A stretch of DNA of 64,000 bases from Demequina sp. NBRC 110055 (GCF_002090135.1 NZ_BBRL01000004.1:1054001-1118000); one strand, 5' to 3'. Numbered from the stretch's first letter, positions 7,945 to 16,410 are shown. Program-made: numbers and translations. The notes: generated by a model from the sequence alone, not told the origin.

Positions 7945-8397
7945 TCAGGCGTGCACCTCGCCGCGCCAGCCGCCCTCGGCGGTGCCGCGCTCCTCGATGA
8001 ACTGCTTGAACTGTTCGAGGTCGGTGCGGACCAGGCCGTCATCGACACTGAGTGCGGAGCCGATCTTCTCGGTGGCGCCGAGGGGCTCCCAGTCGAGGGC
8101 AAGAGATACTCGAGTGACCTCGGGCCCGACGGCCTCGAAGGTGACACGGCCGCCCTGCTTGAGGCCAGCGGTGGCCTGCCAAGCGAGGTGGCTGTCGGGA
8201 ACCTGTTCGGTGATCGCGGCATCAAACTCGCGCTCGACGCCGCCGATCTTGGTCACCCAGTGGGTGAGCCGGTCGTCAACCTGAACAACCTGCTCGACGC
8301 CCTGCATGAAGTGCGGGAACGACTCGAGCTGCGTCCACTGGTCATATGCGGTGCTGATGGGGACGTTGACGTCCACGGTGCTGGTGGCGGTGGTCAT
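7945..8397 (-). CDS. SRPBCC (START-like) family protein
   Basis: A 150-residue protein of the polyketide cyclase/dehydrase type of SRPBCC fold, with VDVNVPISTAYDQWTQLESFPHFM at the start and a long C-terminal helix ending in DLEQFKQFIEERG. Such proteins bind hydrophobic ligands in a deep pocket; the ligand here is unknown. The frame is open upstream but ATG 8397 is supported by a GGAAGGAGT ribosome site 5-13 nt before it. The gene is downstream of, and co-directional with, the second MmyB regulator's minus-strand neighbours. Confidence 0.85.
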   Translation of the reverse strand: MTTATSTVDVNVPISTAYDQWTQLESFPHFMQGVEQVVQVDDRLTHWVTKIGGVEREFDAAITEQVPDSHLAWQATAGLKQGGRVTFEAVGPEVTRVSLALDWEPLGATEKIGSALSVDDGLVRTDLEQFKQFIEERGTAEGGWRGEVHA

Positions 8398-8486
8398 AGG
8401 GTGACTCCTTCCACTTCTGCGGGACGACGATCTGCCGCCCACGTCAGTCGTCAACGGGCTGGGTCTCTCAGAACATTCCACGACGG

Positions 8487-9347
8487 TCAGGGCCTGCGCT
8501 CACCGGCCGTCGTCACGTTCTGCGATCCCACGACGGCCAGCAGTGCCATCTTTTCCGCGGCGTCCGTCCCCTCCCTCGGACTGAACCACAGCAGCCGTTG
8601 GTATCCGTCATCGGTGTGCAGGCTGTGGCACAGCAGATCGATCTCGCCGATGCTCGGGTGGACGAAGACCTTGGCATCGGCACGGCGAAGTCGGACCTCG
8701 TGGGCGTCCCAGAGCTCTCGGAACTCGGCCGATGCGTCGGCGCAGTCCCGTACCAGCCGTGCCAGTCGCGGGTCATCGGGACCGCGGCGGCCCGCGGCGA
8801 CGCGAAGGTCGGCCACGAGCGATTCCGACAGCCGGGTGTGCTGGTGCTCGGGATGCATCCAGCGTCCGTCATCGGGCGTCACAAACCACCGGTAGATCTG
8901 CGAAGACTGGGGCCAGGCCATTCCGGTCTTCTCGCCCATGAGCGCGACCGCGAGGCGGTTGGAGATCAGGGTCTCTCCCAGGTCGTTGACGACCGCGGCG
9001 GCGGTGTCATCGAGGCGATCGAGCAGCGCCAGCATGGCGGGCGACACGTGGGCGTCGTCGCCGCGCGCGGGGACAGGGCGGCTCGCGAGGCGGAACAGGT
9101 GATCCCGCTCATCGACCGAGAGGCGCAGCGCACGGGCGAGCGCCCCGAGCATCTGCTCCGACGGCTGAGTCTTCGAGCCCTGCTCGAGTTCCGTGTAGTA
9201 CTCGACCGAGGAGCCCGCGAGCATTGCTACCTCGTCGCGGCGCAGTCCCGGCACGCGCCGCCGCGGGCCGGGCACGAGTCCGACGGCGGCGGGGGTGAGG
9301 CGGTCGCGTCGCGTGCGCAAGAAGGCGCCGAGTCCGTCGAGGTCCAT
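8487..9347 (-). CDS. XRE-family (MmyB-like) transcriptional regulator
   Basis: A 286-residue regulator with an N-terminal helix-turn-helix (RRDEVAMLAGSSVEYYTELEQG, about residues 37-58) and an MmyB-like ligand-binding domain. The C-terminal part has FRELWDAHEVRLR and a ending typical of the family. It is divergent from a short-chain dehydrogenase, a pairing reported for many family members, and the 123-bp gap holds a perfect 37-bp palindrome. ATG 9347 follows a CATACT -10 box by 6 nt on the minus strand, so the message is probably leaderless. The likely role is a ligand-responsive repressor of itself and the dehydrogenase. Confidence 0.9.
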   Translation of the reverse strand: MDLDGLGAFLRTRRDRLTPAAVGLVPGPRRRVPGLRRDEVAMLAGSSVEYYTELEQGSKTQPSEQMLGALARALRLSVDERDHLFRLASRPVPARGDDAHVSPAMLALLDRLDDTAAAVVNDLGETLISNRLAVALMGEKTGMAWPQSSQIYRWFVTPDDGRWMHPEHQHTRLSESLVADLRVAAGRRGPDDPRLARLVRDCADASAEFRELWDAHEVRLRRADAKVFVHPSIGEIDLLCHSLHTDDGYQRLLWFSPREGTDAAEKMALLAVVGSQNVTTAGERRP

Positions 9348-9371
9348 GCCCCCAGTATGCGGGCCGCGCTC

Positions 9372-9408
9372 GCGCTCACCCTGGGGCTGTCAGCCCCAGG
9401 GTGAGCGC
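9372..9408. promoter_or_regulatory. 37-bp perfect palindrome, candidate MmyB operator
   Basis: Arms 9372-9389 and 9391-9408 are exact reverse complements around T9390, with a core of CCCTGGGGCTG mirrored as CAGCCCCAGGG. It lies 25 bp upstream of the regulator start and 62 bp upstream of the dehydrogenase start. It abuts the regulator's -10 box (9354-9359), so a bound dimer would block both divergent promoters. It has no T tract and lies between gene starts, so a terminator is unlikely. Confidence 0.7.
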
Positions 9409-9470
9409 CGCCTGGTTCGCCCCGTACCTCGCCGGGAGGCTGACGTCACACCCACCACAGGAGGTCACCC

Positions 9471-10238
9471 ATGAAACCCGTCACCCTGATTACTGGAGCC
9501 AACCGTGGCATCGGCCGCGCGACAGCCGTCGAACTGGCCAGGCGCGGCCACGACGTCGTTCTCACCTACCGTTCGCATTCCGAGGAGGCCGATGCCGTGG
9601 TCGCCGAGGTCGAGGCGCTGGGCCGCCGCGCGGCGGCGCTGGCCCTCGACGTGGCCGATGCATCCGCTCTCGCGCCGTTTGCGGCCCGCCTTCGCGAGGT
9701 GCTCTCCACGCATTGGGGACGCGCTCAGCTGACGGCGATCGTCAACAATGCGGGCCAGGGCGCCGACACCACGCTCGCGACGACGGACGCGGCAACCTTG
9801 GATGCGCTGTACGCGACGCACGTGCGTGGGGTGTACCTGCTGACGCAGGCCCTCGTCACGCCGGCGGACGGCGAATCGCTGCTCGCCGATGGGGGAGCGG
9901 TGGTGCTCCTCGGCACGGGCCTCACCCGGTTCGTGCACGTGGGACGCGACGCCTACGCGGCGATGAAGGGCGCGGTCGACGTGCTGACCCGCTACTGGGC
10001 GCAGGAGCTCGGCGCTCGCGGCATCCGCGTGAATCAGGTGGCGCCGGGCCCGGTCGAGACGGCCTTCTCGGGGTGGGAGGGCAACGAACACGTGCGGAAG
10101 GTCTTCGCCGATGGAACCGCTCTGGGCCGCGCAGCGGTGGCCGACGACATCGCGGGCGTGATCGCGGGCGTGGTGGATCCTGGCGCGGGCTGGGTCACCG
10201 CCCAGCGGATCGAGGCCTCGGGCGGGTATCGCCTCTGA
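9471..10238 (+). CDS. Short-chain dehydrogenase/reductase (SDR)
   Basis: A 255-residue NAD(P)-dependent oxidoreductase of the classical SDR family. The cofactor loop TGANRGIGRA is at the N-terminus, NNAG lies near residue 90, and the active-site Tyr-x3-Lys is in YAAMK. Thirteen residues before that Tyr, where Ser is usual, the sequence has Thr (VLLGTGLTR), a possible catalytic substitution. An AGGAGGT ribosome site precedes ATG 9471. Its divergent neighbour is an MmyB regulator across a long palindrome, so expression probably responds to that regulator's ligand. The substrate is unknown. Confidence 0.9.
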   Translation: MKPVTLITGANRGIGRATAVELARRGHDVVLTYRSHSEEADAVVAEVEALGRRAAALALDVADASALAPFAARLREVLSTHWGRAQLTAIVNNAGQGADTTLATTDAATLDALYATHVRGVYLLTQALVTPADGESLLADGGAVVLLGTGLTRFVHVGRDAYAAMKGAVDVLTRYWAQELGARGIRVNQVAPGPVETAFSGWEGNEHVRKVFADGTALGRAAVADDIAGVIAGVVDPGAGWVTAQRIEASGGYRL

Positions 10239-10274
10239 GGCTCTCGCGTCGCGGTATGGCCGCCGTTGCGTGAT

Positions 10275-10293
10275 CCGGGGTGACGAGCCCCGG
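10275..10293 (+). terminator. Hairpin after the SDR gene
   Basis: CCGGGG (10275-10280) pairs with CCCCGG (10288-10293) across a 7-nt loop, 37 bp after the dehydrogenase stop. It has no clear T tract, so it is a possible rather than certain terminator. Confidence 0.4.
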
Positions 10294-10354
10294 CGGCCAC
10301 ACTCGCGTGCGTAGGACCTAAGTCCTGACAGGAGGGTACAACACCTCGATGCGC

Positions 10355-10390
10355 TTGCGTTGGTGTCACTCTGGTGTCATAGTGGCGTCA
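10355..10390 (+). promoter_or_regulatory. Promoter with three 11-bp-phased operator repeats
   Basis: A -35 box TTGCGT (10355-10360), a 17-nt spacer and a -10 box CATAGT (10378-10383) place the transcript start at or next to ATG 10390. The octamer TGG(T/C)GTCA repeats three times at 10361-10368, 10372-10379 and 10383-10390, each start 11 bp after the last. Two copies fill the spacer, and the third ends on the A of the start codon. The gene it drives encodes a ribbon-helix-helix protein. That family binds phased short repeats cooperatively, so autorepression is likely. Confidence 0.65.
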
Positions 10391-10872
10391 TGGAACTCAT
10401 GCACTACACCGAAGAGCTGCAACGTCAGCTCGTGGCTGCCGCTGCAGCCGGCACCGAGGAGACCCGCGAGACCGCCGACCGTCTCGCAGGCGCCCTCGAT
10501 GCCGCGACCCGGCTCGTCCTCGTCGAGGCGCTGTCCGAGGCCGCGGGTGAGATCACCCGCGACCTCGCCCCGGGCTCCGTCGACCTGCGGGTGCGCGGTC
10601 GCGACGTGGACTTCGTGGTGACCCGTCCGGAAGGCGAGGCGGAGGCGGCCCCGGCCGTCGCATCGGCCCCGCCCGAGGTCGACGACGAGGCGACCTCGCG
10701 CACCACGCTGCGCCTACCCGACGCGCTGAAGACGCGCGCCGAGGCTGCCGCCGCGGCCGAGGGCGTCTCGCTCAACACCTGGCTCGTGCGCGCCGTCGCG
10801 GGCGCAGTGAGCCCCGGGCCGCAGTCGCGCCGGGGCCGCGCCGCCGCCTCCTACCAGGGGTGGGTGCGATGA
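10390..10872 (+). CDS. Ribbon-helix-helix (HicB-type) DNA-binding protein
   Basis: A 160-residue protein. Residues 1-85 form an Ala/Glu-rich helical and small alpha/beta region. Residues about 108-140 carry a ribbon-helix-helix motif (TTLRLPDALKTRAEAAAAAE, then VSLNTWLVRAV) of the Arc/CopG/HicB C-terminal class. No HicA toxin is next to it; instead the ATG of a DUF4097 protein overlaps its stop codon. It is best seen as a transcription factor for that two-gene unit, probably autoregulating through the three repeats in its promoter. The label HicB antitoxin often given to such proteins is not supported by the neighbourhood. Confidence 0.85.
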   Translation: MELMHYTEELQRQLVAAAAAGTEETRETADRLAGALDAATRLVLVEALSEAAGEITRDLAPGSVDLRVRGRDVDFVVTRPEGEAEAAPAVASAPPEVDDEATSRTTLRLPDALKTRAEAAAAAEGVSLNTWLVRAVAGAVSPGPQSRRGRAAASYQGWVR

Positions 10873-11705
10873 GCGCCGCTGAGATCACGGCCGTGCGCGT
10901 GGACATCCCTGCGGGGCGCATCGAGGTGGTCGGCATCGCGGGCCGCGAGGAAGTCTCGGTCGTGGTGAATCCCAGCAACCGGCTGCGCGCGGGGGACCGC
11001 GAGGCGGCCGAGAACGCCTCCGTGGAGCGTGCGGGCGACACCGTCGTGGTGACGGTGCCAGCGCGCTCGACCATGTTCGGGCGACCCGACTCGGTCGACG
11101 TCATCGTCGAGGGGCCCGAAGGGCTGGGGGTCGATGCATCAACCAAGTACGGCGAGGTGCGCCTCACCGGCGTGCTGGGTACGGCGCGCGTGGCGGCCTC
11201 GTACGGCGCGGTGAGGGTGGAGCGCGCGCACTCGCTTGAGGTGAATGGCGGCCACGGCGCGGTCGAGGTGCGTGAGGTCGTCGGCGGTGCCAGCGTGACG
11301 CTGTCGAACGGTTCGGTCAGGGTGGGCCGCGTGGGCGGCTCGCTCGCGGCACGCAGCACCAACGGCTCGATCAAGGTCGAGGACGTGGCCGGCAGCGCGA
11401 GGCTCGACACCACGAACGGCTCGATTCAGGTGGAGCGCGCGTCTGGTGGGGTGGAGGCCCGCTCGACCAACGGGTCCATCAAGGTGGCCTCGCTGAGTGC
11501 CGGGGTGTCCCGGTTCGAGGCGACGCATGGGTCGGTGAAGGTGGGCGTGCCGCGAGGGACGGCGGTGTGGCTCGACGCGACGTCCACGCATGGGGAGGTG
11601 CGCACTGAGCTCGACGCCGACCACGGCCCGGCTGAGGGCGAGAGGTCCGTGGAGCTGCACGCACGCACCGGGTTCGGCTCCATCCGGGTGTACCGGGCGG
11701 CGTGA
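10869..11705 (+). CDS. DUF4097 beta-strand-repeat protein
   Basis: A 278-residue cytosolic protein made largely of short beta-helix-like repeats. From about residue 90 on, the units recur every 17-20 residues (for example TNGSIKVEDVAG, TNGSIQVERAS, TNGSIKVASLS, THGSVKVGVP). This is the DUF4097 pattern. No signal peptide or membrane helix is visible. ATG 10869 overlaps the previous stop (ATGA), so translation is coupled to the ribbon-helix-helix protein. The function is unknown; DUF4097 proteins often sit beside transcription factors and may scaffold or sense envelope stress. Confidence 0.87.
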   Translation: MSAAEITAVRVDIPAGRIEVVGIAGREEVSVVVNPSNRLRAGDREAAENASVERAGDTVVVTVPARSTMFGRPDSVDVIVEGPEGLGVDASTKYGEVRLTGVLGTARVAASYGAVRVERAHSLEVNGGHGAVEVREVVGGASVTLSNGSVRVGRVGGSLAARSTNGSIKVEDVAGSARLDTTNGSIQVERASGGVEARSTNGSIKVASLSAGVSRFEATHGSVKVGVPRGTAVWLDATSTHGEVRTELDADHGPAEGERSVELHARTGFGSIRVYRAA

Positions 11706-11724
11706 GGGCCGTAGCGCGCCGGGT

Positions 11725-12261
11725 CTAGTCCTCGTCCGCCTGGCGCGCGCGGTACGCCTGCACGGCGGCGCGGTTGGTGCACGTGGTGGTGCAGTACTTG
11801 CGCGAGCGGTTGCGCGACATGTCAAAGACCACGCCGTCGCAGTCGTCCATTTCGCAGCGCGAGAAGCGGCTCATCTCGTCGGCGCGGATCACGTCGATCA
11901 TGCCCATCGCGGTCTCGACAAGGATGCGCTCGTCGAAGGGGCGATCCTCGGTGGTGGCGTGAATGTGCCAGTCGACGCCGTCGTGGCGTACCAACTGCGG
12001 TAGCGCGTGACGTGAGGCCAGGATCTCGTTGACCAGCGGTACGGCGCCGTCGCGGCTCGCCTTGAATAGCGTCCGCAGCTGTTCCCGGATGGCGCGAACG
12101 GGCTCGAGGTCCTGAGTAACCGGTCGAGTACCGCTGTAGTGGAAGTCGTCAAAGAACGCGTCGAGCTGGTCCATCTCCGTCAGCGTGTCGGGTTCCAGTT
12201 CGGAGTTCGCGAGGAACGTAGCGGCCTCGAGGGCCTCGATCGTGTCACGTGCAAAGACCAT
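11725..12261 (-). CDS. CGNR zinc-finger domain protein
   Basis: A 178-residue predicted regulator. The N-terminal about 120 residues match the ABATE-type stress-sensing domain. The C-terminal CGNR zinc finger has its four cysteines in CEMDDC and YCTTTC, followed by TNRAAVQAYRARQ. It is divergent from an EamA transporter with only 38 bp between start codons. The two promoters overlap, so this protein probably regulates that exporter. TAATGT (12273-12268 on the minus strand) ends 6 nt before its ATG, implying a leaderless mRNA. Confidence 0.88.
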   Translation of the reverse strand: MVFARDTIEALEAATFLANSELEPDTLTEMDQLDAFFDDFHYSGTRPVTQDLEPVRAIREQLRTLFKASRDGAVPLVNEILASRHALPQLVRHDGVDWHIHATTEDRPFDERILVETAMGMIDVIRADEMSRFSRCEMDDCDGVVFDMSRNRSRKYCTTTCTNRAAVQAYRARQADED

Positions 12262-12262
12262 T

Positions 12263-12291
12263 TTGACACATTACCACTCGGCCGCTACTGT
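12263..12291 (+). promoter_or_regulatory. Promoter of the EamA transporter gene
   Basis: TTGACA (12263-12268) and TACTGT (12286-12291) are separated by exactly 17 nt, near the housekeeping-sigma consensus. The transcript would start close to ATG 12300, so the message is probably leaderless. The element overlaps the -10 box of the divergent CGNR gene, so the two promoters compete. Confidence 0.65.
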
Positions 12292-12299
12292 CATCAGTC

Positions 12300-13310
12300 A
12301 TGGCGACTTTGACTCATGACACGGTTGCGCCCACGGTGACGCCGCGACTCGGCTCCGGCCTTGCCTTCGCGCTCGTGGCATCGGCCTCCTTCGGGCTCTC
12401 GGGATCCCTGGGGCGCGGCCTCATGGACCTCGGCTGGACCGCGGGCGCCGCGACGCTGGTGCGTGTCGCCATTGCCGCCGCCGTGCTCCTCATCCCCGGC
12501 ATCGTCGCGCTGCGCGGCCGCTGGGAACTGGTCGCCCGCTCGTGGGCCACGATCGTCGCCTACGGTGCCTTCGCGGTCGCCGGAGCGCAGTTGTTCTACT
12601 TCATGGCGGTGCAGCACCTGCCCGTCTCTGTCGCGCTGCTCATCGAATACCTCGCGCCCGTCGTGGTCGTGCTGTTCATGTGGCTGCGTCACGGCCACCG
12701 CCCCACGCGCCTCACCTTGGGTGGCGCCGGCATCGCGTTCGCGGGCCTGGTGCTGCTGCTCGATGTGCTCGGCGGCGGCGAGATCGACCTCGTGGGTATC
12801 GCGTGGGCCCTGGGTGCGATGGTGGGCGCGTCCGTCTACTTCATCTTGTCCGGCGATGACTCGAACGGGCTGCCCCCGCTGACGCTGGCAGCCGGAGGCA
12901 TGCTGAGCGCGCTGACGATCTTGTCGATCGCCGCGGTTACCGGCATCGTCCCCATCGCCTTCGCTACCGGCACGGTCCAGTTCGTGCCCTTCGCCGCGCC
13001 GTGGTGGGCCGTCGTGGCCGTGCTGGGTGTGGTGACGGCAGGCGTGTCCTACGTCGCCGGCATCGCCGCGAACCGCCGCCTCGGCAGCCGGCTTGGTTCG
13101 TTCGTTGCACTGACCGAGGTGCTCGCCGCCGCGCTGTTCGCCTGGTTCCTCTTGGGCCAGGTTCCCGGTCCCATGCAGATCGGCGGCGCCTTGCTCGTGG
13201 TCGCCGGCGTGATCGTGGTGAAGCTGGGCGAGCGTCCCGCGGAAAGCCCCGTCGAGTCCGTGCTCGAACCCCCGGCCGTGACCGACCCTCCCGCTCCCGT
13301 CGCCGTCTGA
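12300..13310 (+). CDS. EamA-family transporter (RhtA-like)
   Basis: A 336-residue inner-membrane protein with about ten hydrophobic segments arranged as two EamA repeats (about residues 20-145 and 160-300). It is probably an exporter of amino acids or related metabolites, as RhtA is for threonine and homoserine; the substrate is not certain. The last 25 residues are a Pro/Val-rich cytosolic tail. It is divergent from the CGNR regulator with overlapping promoters. Confidence 0.85.
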   Translation: MATLTHDTVAPTVTPRLGSGLAFALVASASFGLSGSLGRGLMDLGWTAGAATLVRVAIAAAVLLIPGIVALRGRWELVARSWATIVAYGAFAVAGAQLFYFMAVQHLPVSVALLIEYLAPVVVVLFMWLRHGHRPTRLTLGGAGIAFAGLVLLLDVLGGGEIDLVGIAWALGAMVGASVYFILSGDDSNGLPPLTLAAGGMLSALTILSIAAVTGIVPIAFATGTVQFVPFAAPWWAVVAVLGVVTAGVSYVAGIAANRRLGSRLGSFVALTEVLAAALFAWFLLGQVPGPMQIGGALLVVAGVIVVKLGERPAESPVESVLEPPAVTDPPAPVAV

Positions 13311-13340
13311 CGGTTTCTTGACCGGACGGGTCTTAGACCT

Positions 13341-13389
13341 GGCGGTTCGGGCCGGCGCCACCCCCTCCTTGCGCGCCGCCCGGACCGCC
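13341..13389 (+). terminator. Terminator after the EamA gene
   Basis: A long GC-rich hairpin starts with GGCGGT (13341-13346) and closes with ACCGCC (13384-13389), with inner CGGGC/GCCCG pairing. It is followed on the plus strand by ATTTTCTCTTA, a good T-rich tail. It sits between convergent genes and may also help end the rsgA operon from the other side. Confidence 0.65.
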
Positions 13390-13397
13390 ATTTTCTC

Positions 13398-14420
13398 TTA
13401 GTACGTCTCCGCCTCCGCGCGGGCCTTCAGCAGGCGCCGGATCGAGTCGACGCGCGCCTCACGGTCGGGGTCGCCCTCTGCCCACGCGTCGAGCTCGCAG
13501 CCCGCCGCCGCGGACTCGTGCTGGCAGCCGCGCGGGCACAGGTCGGCGGCGGCCTGAGCAACGTCGGGGAACGCCTCGACAAAGTGCTGCGGGTCCACGT
13601 GGGCGAGGCCGAACGTGCGTACACCGGGGGTGTCGATGATGCGGCCGCCGTCGGGCAGATCCAGTGCCACCGCGGAGGTGGACGTGTGGCGTCCGCGGCC
13701 CGTGACGTCGTTGACGACGCCGGTGGCACGCCCGGCATCGGGCACCAGCGCATTGACGAGCGTCGACTTGCCGACGCCCGAGTACCCGACGAGCACCGTC
13801 GAGCGCTCGTGCAGTTCGGCGCGCAGGGCCTCAATCCCGGCGATCTCGCGCTCGCCGTCCTCGCCGCGCGTCACCGTCGTCACCAGCACCGTCACACCGA
13901 GCGGCTCGTAGGCGGCGCGCAGGGCTTCGCCCGAGGCGAGGTCGCCCTTCGTCAGCACCAGCAGCGCCTCCATGCCGGCGTCGAGCGCGGCCACCAGGCA
14001 GCGGTCGATCATGCGGGGGTTGGGTTCGGGGTCGGCCAGCGCCGTCACGATGCCCAGCTGCTGGGCGTTCGCGACGATCACGCGCTCAGTGGGGTCGGCG
14101 TCGTCCGCGGTGCGCCGCAGCTCGGTGGAGCGCGGCTCGCGCTTCACGATGCGGCCCAGGCTGCCCTCGGCGCCGGACGTGTCGCCCACCACGCCCACGC
14201 GGTCGCCGACCACCAGCCCGCGTCGGCCCAGCTCGCGGGCCTTCACGCACGTGAGTGCCGTGGCGTCGTCGAGCTCGACCGAGAACCTCCCACGGTCGAC
14301 GCCGACGACGGTGCCGGGCACGGCATCGGCGTGGGCGGGGCGCTTCTTGGAACGCGGCCGCGAGCCCTTGCCGGGGCGGACCCTGGCGTCGGACTCGTCG
14401 TAGCGGCTCCAGTCGCTCAC
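13398..14420 (-). CDS. rsgA: Ribosome small-subunit-dependent GTPase A
   Basis: A circularly permuted GTPase (340 residues) that checks and matures the 30S subunit. The order of motifs is permuted as expected: an OB-fold region (about residues 30-110), TKGD (G4), GYSGVGKSTLVNAL (G1), DTPGVRTFG (G3), then a zinc-binding segment with CPRGC-H and a later Cys. The start is taken as GTG 14420, which overlaps the aroA stop as GTGA; an upstream in-frame start at 14441 is less likely. It is the third gene of a DoxX-aroA-rsgA unit in which each stop overlaps the next start. Confidence 0.93.
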   Translation of the reverse strand: MSDWSRYDESDARVRPGKGSRPRSKKRPAHADAVPGTVVGVDRGRFSVELDDATALTCVKARELGRRGLVVGDRVGVVGDTSGAEGSLGRIVKREPRSTELRRTADDADPTERVIVANAQQLGIVTALADPEPNPRMIDRCLVAALDAGMEALLVLTKGDLASGEALRAAYEPLGVTVLVTTVTRGEDGEREIAGIEALRAELHERSTVLVGYSGVGKSTLVNALVPDAGRATGVVNDVTGRGRHTSTSAVALDLPDGGRIIDTPGVRTFGLAHVDPQHFVEAFPDVAQAAADLCPRGCQHESAAAGCELDAWAEGDPDREARVDSIRRLLKARAEAETY

Positions 14421-15736
14421 GCGCTGAGCATCCCCGTCCACATGGCAGGGAAATCGGGCATGGTCTTGGCGGTGGTGGCGACGTGAATCACCTCGGTGCC
14501 CTCCACCGCGAGCCCGAGGATCGCCCCGAAGGTCGCCATCCGGTGGTCGTGGTAGCTCTCCATCGCGGCTGGGCGCAGCCCGCCGGCCGGCAGCCCCTCG
14601 AACCGCAGCGAGTCGTCATCGGCCACGCACACGCCTCCGACGCGCGTCACTTCCGCTGCGATCGCCGCAAGCCTGTCCGTCTCGTGACCACGCAGGTGGC
14701 CGATGCCGGCGAGGGTGGACGGGCCGGCCGCCAGCGCGCACAGCGCGGCGATGGTGGGCGTGATCTCACCCGCGGGGGAGAGGTCTGCCTCAATGCCGCG
14801 GATGCCGCCGGCGCCAAGCCCTGGCGCGCTGACGCGCAACACGTCGCCGTCGAGCGAGCAGGTGGCGCCCATGCGTTCGAGAATGTCGGGGAAGAGTGCG
14901 CCGGGTTGGGTCGTGTGAGAGGGCCAGCCGGGGATGCGCACGGTGCCGCCTGCCACGAGCGGTGCGGCGATGAACGGGCCCGCGTTGGACAGGTCGGGCT
15001 CGACGCGTACGTCGCCGAGCGACAGCGTGCCGGGGTGGACGATCCAGGTGCGCTCGTCGGGCTGGTCCACCCGGACTCCGGCCCCGCGCAGCGTCTCGCA
15101 CGTCATGTCGATGTGCGGGAGGCTCGGCAGGGTCTCGCCGGTGTGGCGCACGGTGAGGCCGTGGGGGAGCCGGGCGGCGACGAGAAGCAGCCCGGTGACG
15201 AATTGTGACGAGGCCGAGGAGTCCACCGCGACCTCGGCCGGCACGGACTCGGGCGGCGTCACCGTGAACGGGAGTGTTCCGCGGCCCTCGTCGTCGATGG
15301 TCGCGCCGAGCGCACGCAGCGCGTCGAGCAACGGCCCCATGGGACGCACGCGTGCCTCCGGGTCGCCGTCAAAGGTGACGGGACCGTTGGCGAGTAGCAC
15401 CAGGGGAGGCACGAACCTCATGACGGTGCCTGCGAGCCCGCAGAACACCTCGGCGTTGCCGCGAACCGGCGCTGGCGTGACGGTCCACTCGTCGCCCGAG
15501 TCGTCCACGTCCTGACCGAGCGCGCGCAGCGCGGCGATCATCAACGCGGAGTCGCGTGAGCGGAGGCCGCCGCGGATGGTGACCGGCGCATCGGCCATCG
15601 CCGCGAGGACCAGGAAACGATTGGTGAGGGACTTGGAGCCGGGCACCTCGACGGTGGCGTCGAGTGGGCCGGGCGCGGCGGGGGCGGGCCAGACCTGGCC
15701 CGGGCCGGTGCCGCGGGGCAGGTCCGCGGGCGTCAC
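14417..15736 (-). CDS. aroA: 3-phosphoshikimate 1-carboxyvinyltransferase (EPSP synthase)
   Basis: This enzyme transfers enolpyruvate from PEP to shikimate-3-phosphate in aromatic amino-acid synthesis. The 439 residues include the substrate loops [41 protein letters not shown] and the C-terminal [17 protein letters not shown], all typical of EPSP synthase. The GTG start overlaps the stop of the DoxX gene (GTGA), and its own stop overlaps the rsgA start, so the three are translated in series. Confidence 0.95.
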   Translation of the reverse strand: MTPADLPRGTGPGQVWPAPAAPGPLDATVEVPGSKSLTNRFLVLAAMADAPVTIRGGLRSRDSALMIAALRALGQDVDDSGDEWTVTPAPVRGNAEVFCGLAGTVMRFVPPLVLLANGPVTFDGDPEARVRPMGPLLDALRALGATIDDEGRGTLPFTVTPPESVPAEVAVDSSASSQFVTGLLLVAARLPHGLTVRHTGETLPSLPHIDMTCETLRGAGVRVDQPDERTWIVHPGTLSLGDVRVEPDLSNAGPFIAAPLVAGGTVRIPGWPSHTTQPGALFPDILERMGATCSLDGDVLRVSAPGLGAGGIRGIEADLSPAGEITPTIAALCALAAGPSTLAGIGHLRGHETDRLAAIAAEVTRVGGVCVADDDSLRFEGLPAGGLRPAAMESYHDHRMATFGAILGLAVEGTEVIHVATTAKTMPDFPAMWTGMLSA

Positions 15737-16236
15737 TTCTTCTTGGCGGTCAGCTTGGGACCCTTGAGGCCCTTCTTCGCCTCGACCTTGACGTTCTTCG
15801 ACTCCAGCTTGGCCTTCTTGGCCTTGACCTTGGCCTTCTTGCTCGAGCGGTGGCCCGCGGTGGCGGCCAGCAGCGTGCCGCCGAAGAGCGACACGTTCTT
15901 GAGGAAGAGTTCCATCTGCTCCTCCTTCTTGGCCTCATCGGTCTCGAGCCAGAAGGGGCGACCCACGGCCACCGTCGCGGCCGTGAGGCCGGCGAGCACC
16001 AGGCCGGCGGTGCGCGGCGTGCGCGACAACGCCAGGATCGAGGCGGCGGCGATCGTGGCCGCGCCGTGCACCTTGACGAGGTCGGTGGTCTTGACGTCCT
16101 CGACGCCGGCCTGCTGGAGCAGCGGCTCGACAACGGGGGCGGCGCGCTCGGCGCGCTTCTCGGGTTCGAGGACGGACTGCACTCCTCCATACACGAACCA
16201 GGTGGCCAGCAGCGGTCGGGCGAGATGACGCAACAT
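15733..16236 (-). CDS. DoxX family membrane protein
   Basis: A 167-residue protein with hydrophobic segments at about residues 5-25, 55-75, 75-95 and 108-125, typical of the small DoxX family. From about residue 130 the tail is strongly basic, with repeated KK and KAK runs ([16 protein letters not shown]), and probably faces the cytosol. Its role is unknown; some relatives act in redox balance. It is the first gene of the DoxX-aroA-rsgA unit and is divergent from sigR, whose SigR-type promoter lies 70 bp away. Confidence 0.85.
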   Translation of the reverse strand: MLRHLARPLLATWFVYGGVQSVLEPEKRAERAAPVVEPLLQQAGVEDVKTTDLVKVHGAATIAAASILALSRTPRTAGLVLAGLTAATVAVGRPFWLETDEAKKEEQMELFLKNVSLFGGTLLAATAGHRSSKKAKVKAKKAKLESKNVKVEAKKGLKGPKLTAKKK

Positions 16237-16302
16237 GCTCCTACGCTACCAACCTCATCGCGCGGGCGGGAGGGGGCGGAAGTGTCGGCCGATGCAATGG
16301 CG

Positions 16303-16329
16303 GGGAATGCAGATCAGTTGCCTTGCGTT
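16303..16329 (+). promoter_or_regulatory. SigR-dependent promoter of sigR-rsrA
   Basis: GGGAAT (16303-16308) and GTT (16327-16329) are separated by exactly 18 nt. This is the established SigR/SigH-type consensus in actinobacteria (GGGAAT-N18-GTT). It lies 82 bp before the sigR ATG, so the sigma factor should activate its own operon during thiol-oxidative stress. Confidence 0.8.
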
Positions 16330-16410
16330 GTTCGTGCCATGACAGCCACCGTGACGAGAGCCCGCGGTGCGTCGGCGACAGCCGTGCGCACCGGGGTAGG
16401 CTCGCCCATC

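Noticed and set aside
10390-11705. HicAB toxin-antitoxin pair
   Set aside because: Only the ribbon-helix-helix part resembles HicB. No HicA-like toxin is adjacent, and the partner is a DUF4097 protein.
15664-16410. A 449-residue frame that would extend SigR upstream by about 250 residues
   Set aside because: It is antisense to the aroA end and the DoxX gene. SigR-family proteins begin near MSDTVQDF, and the SigR promoter lies inside the extension.
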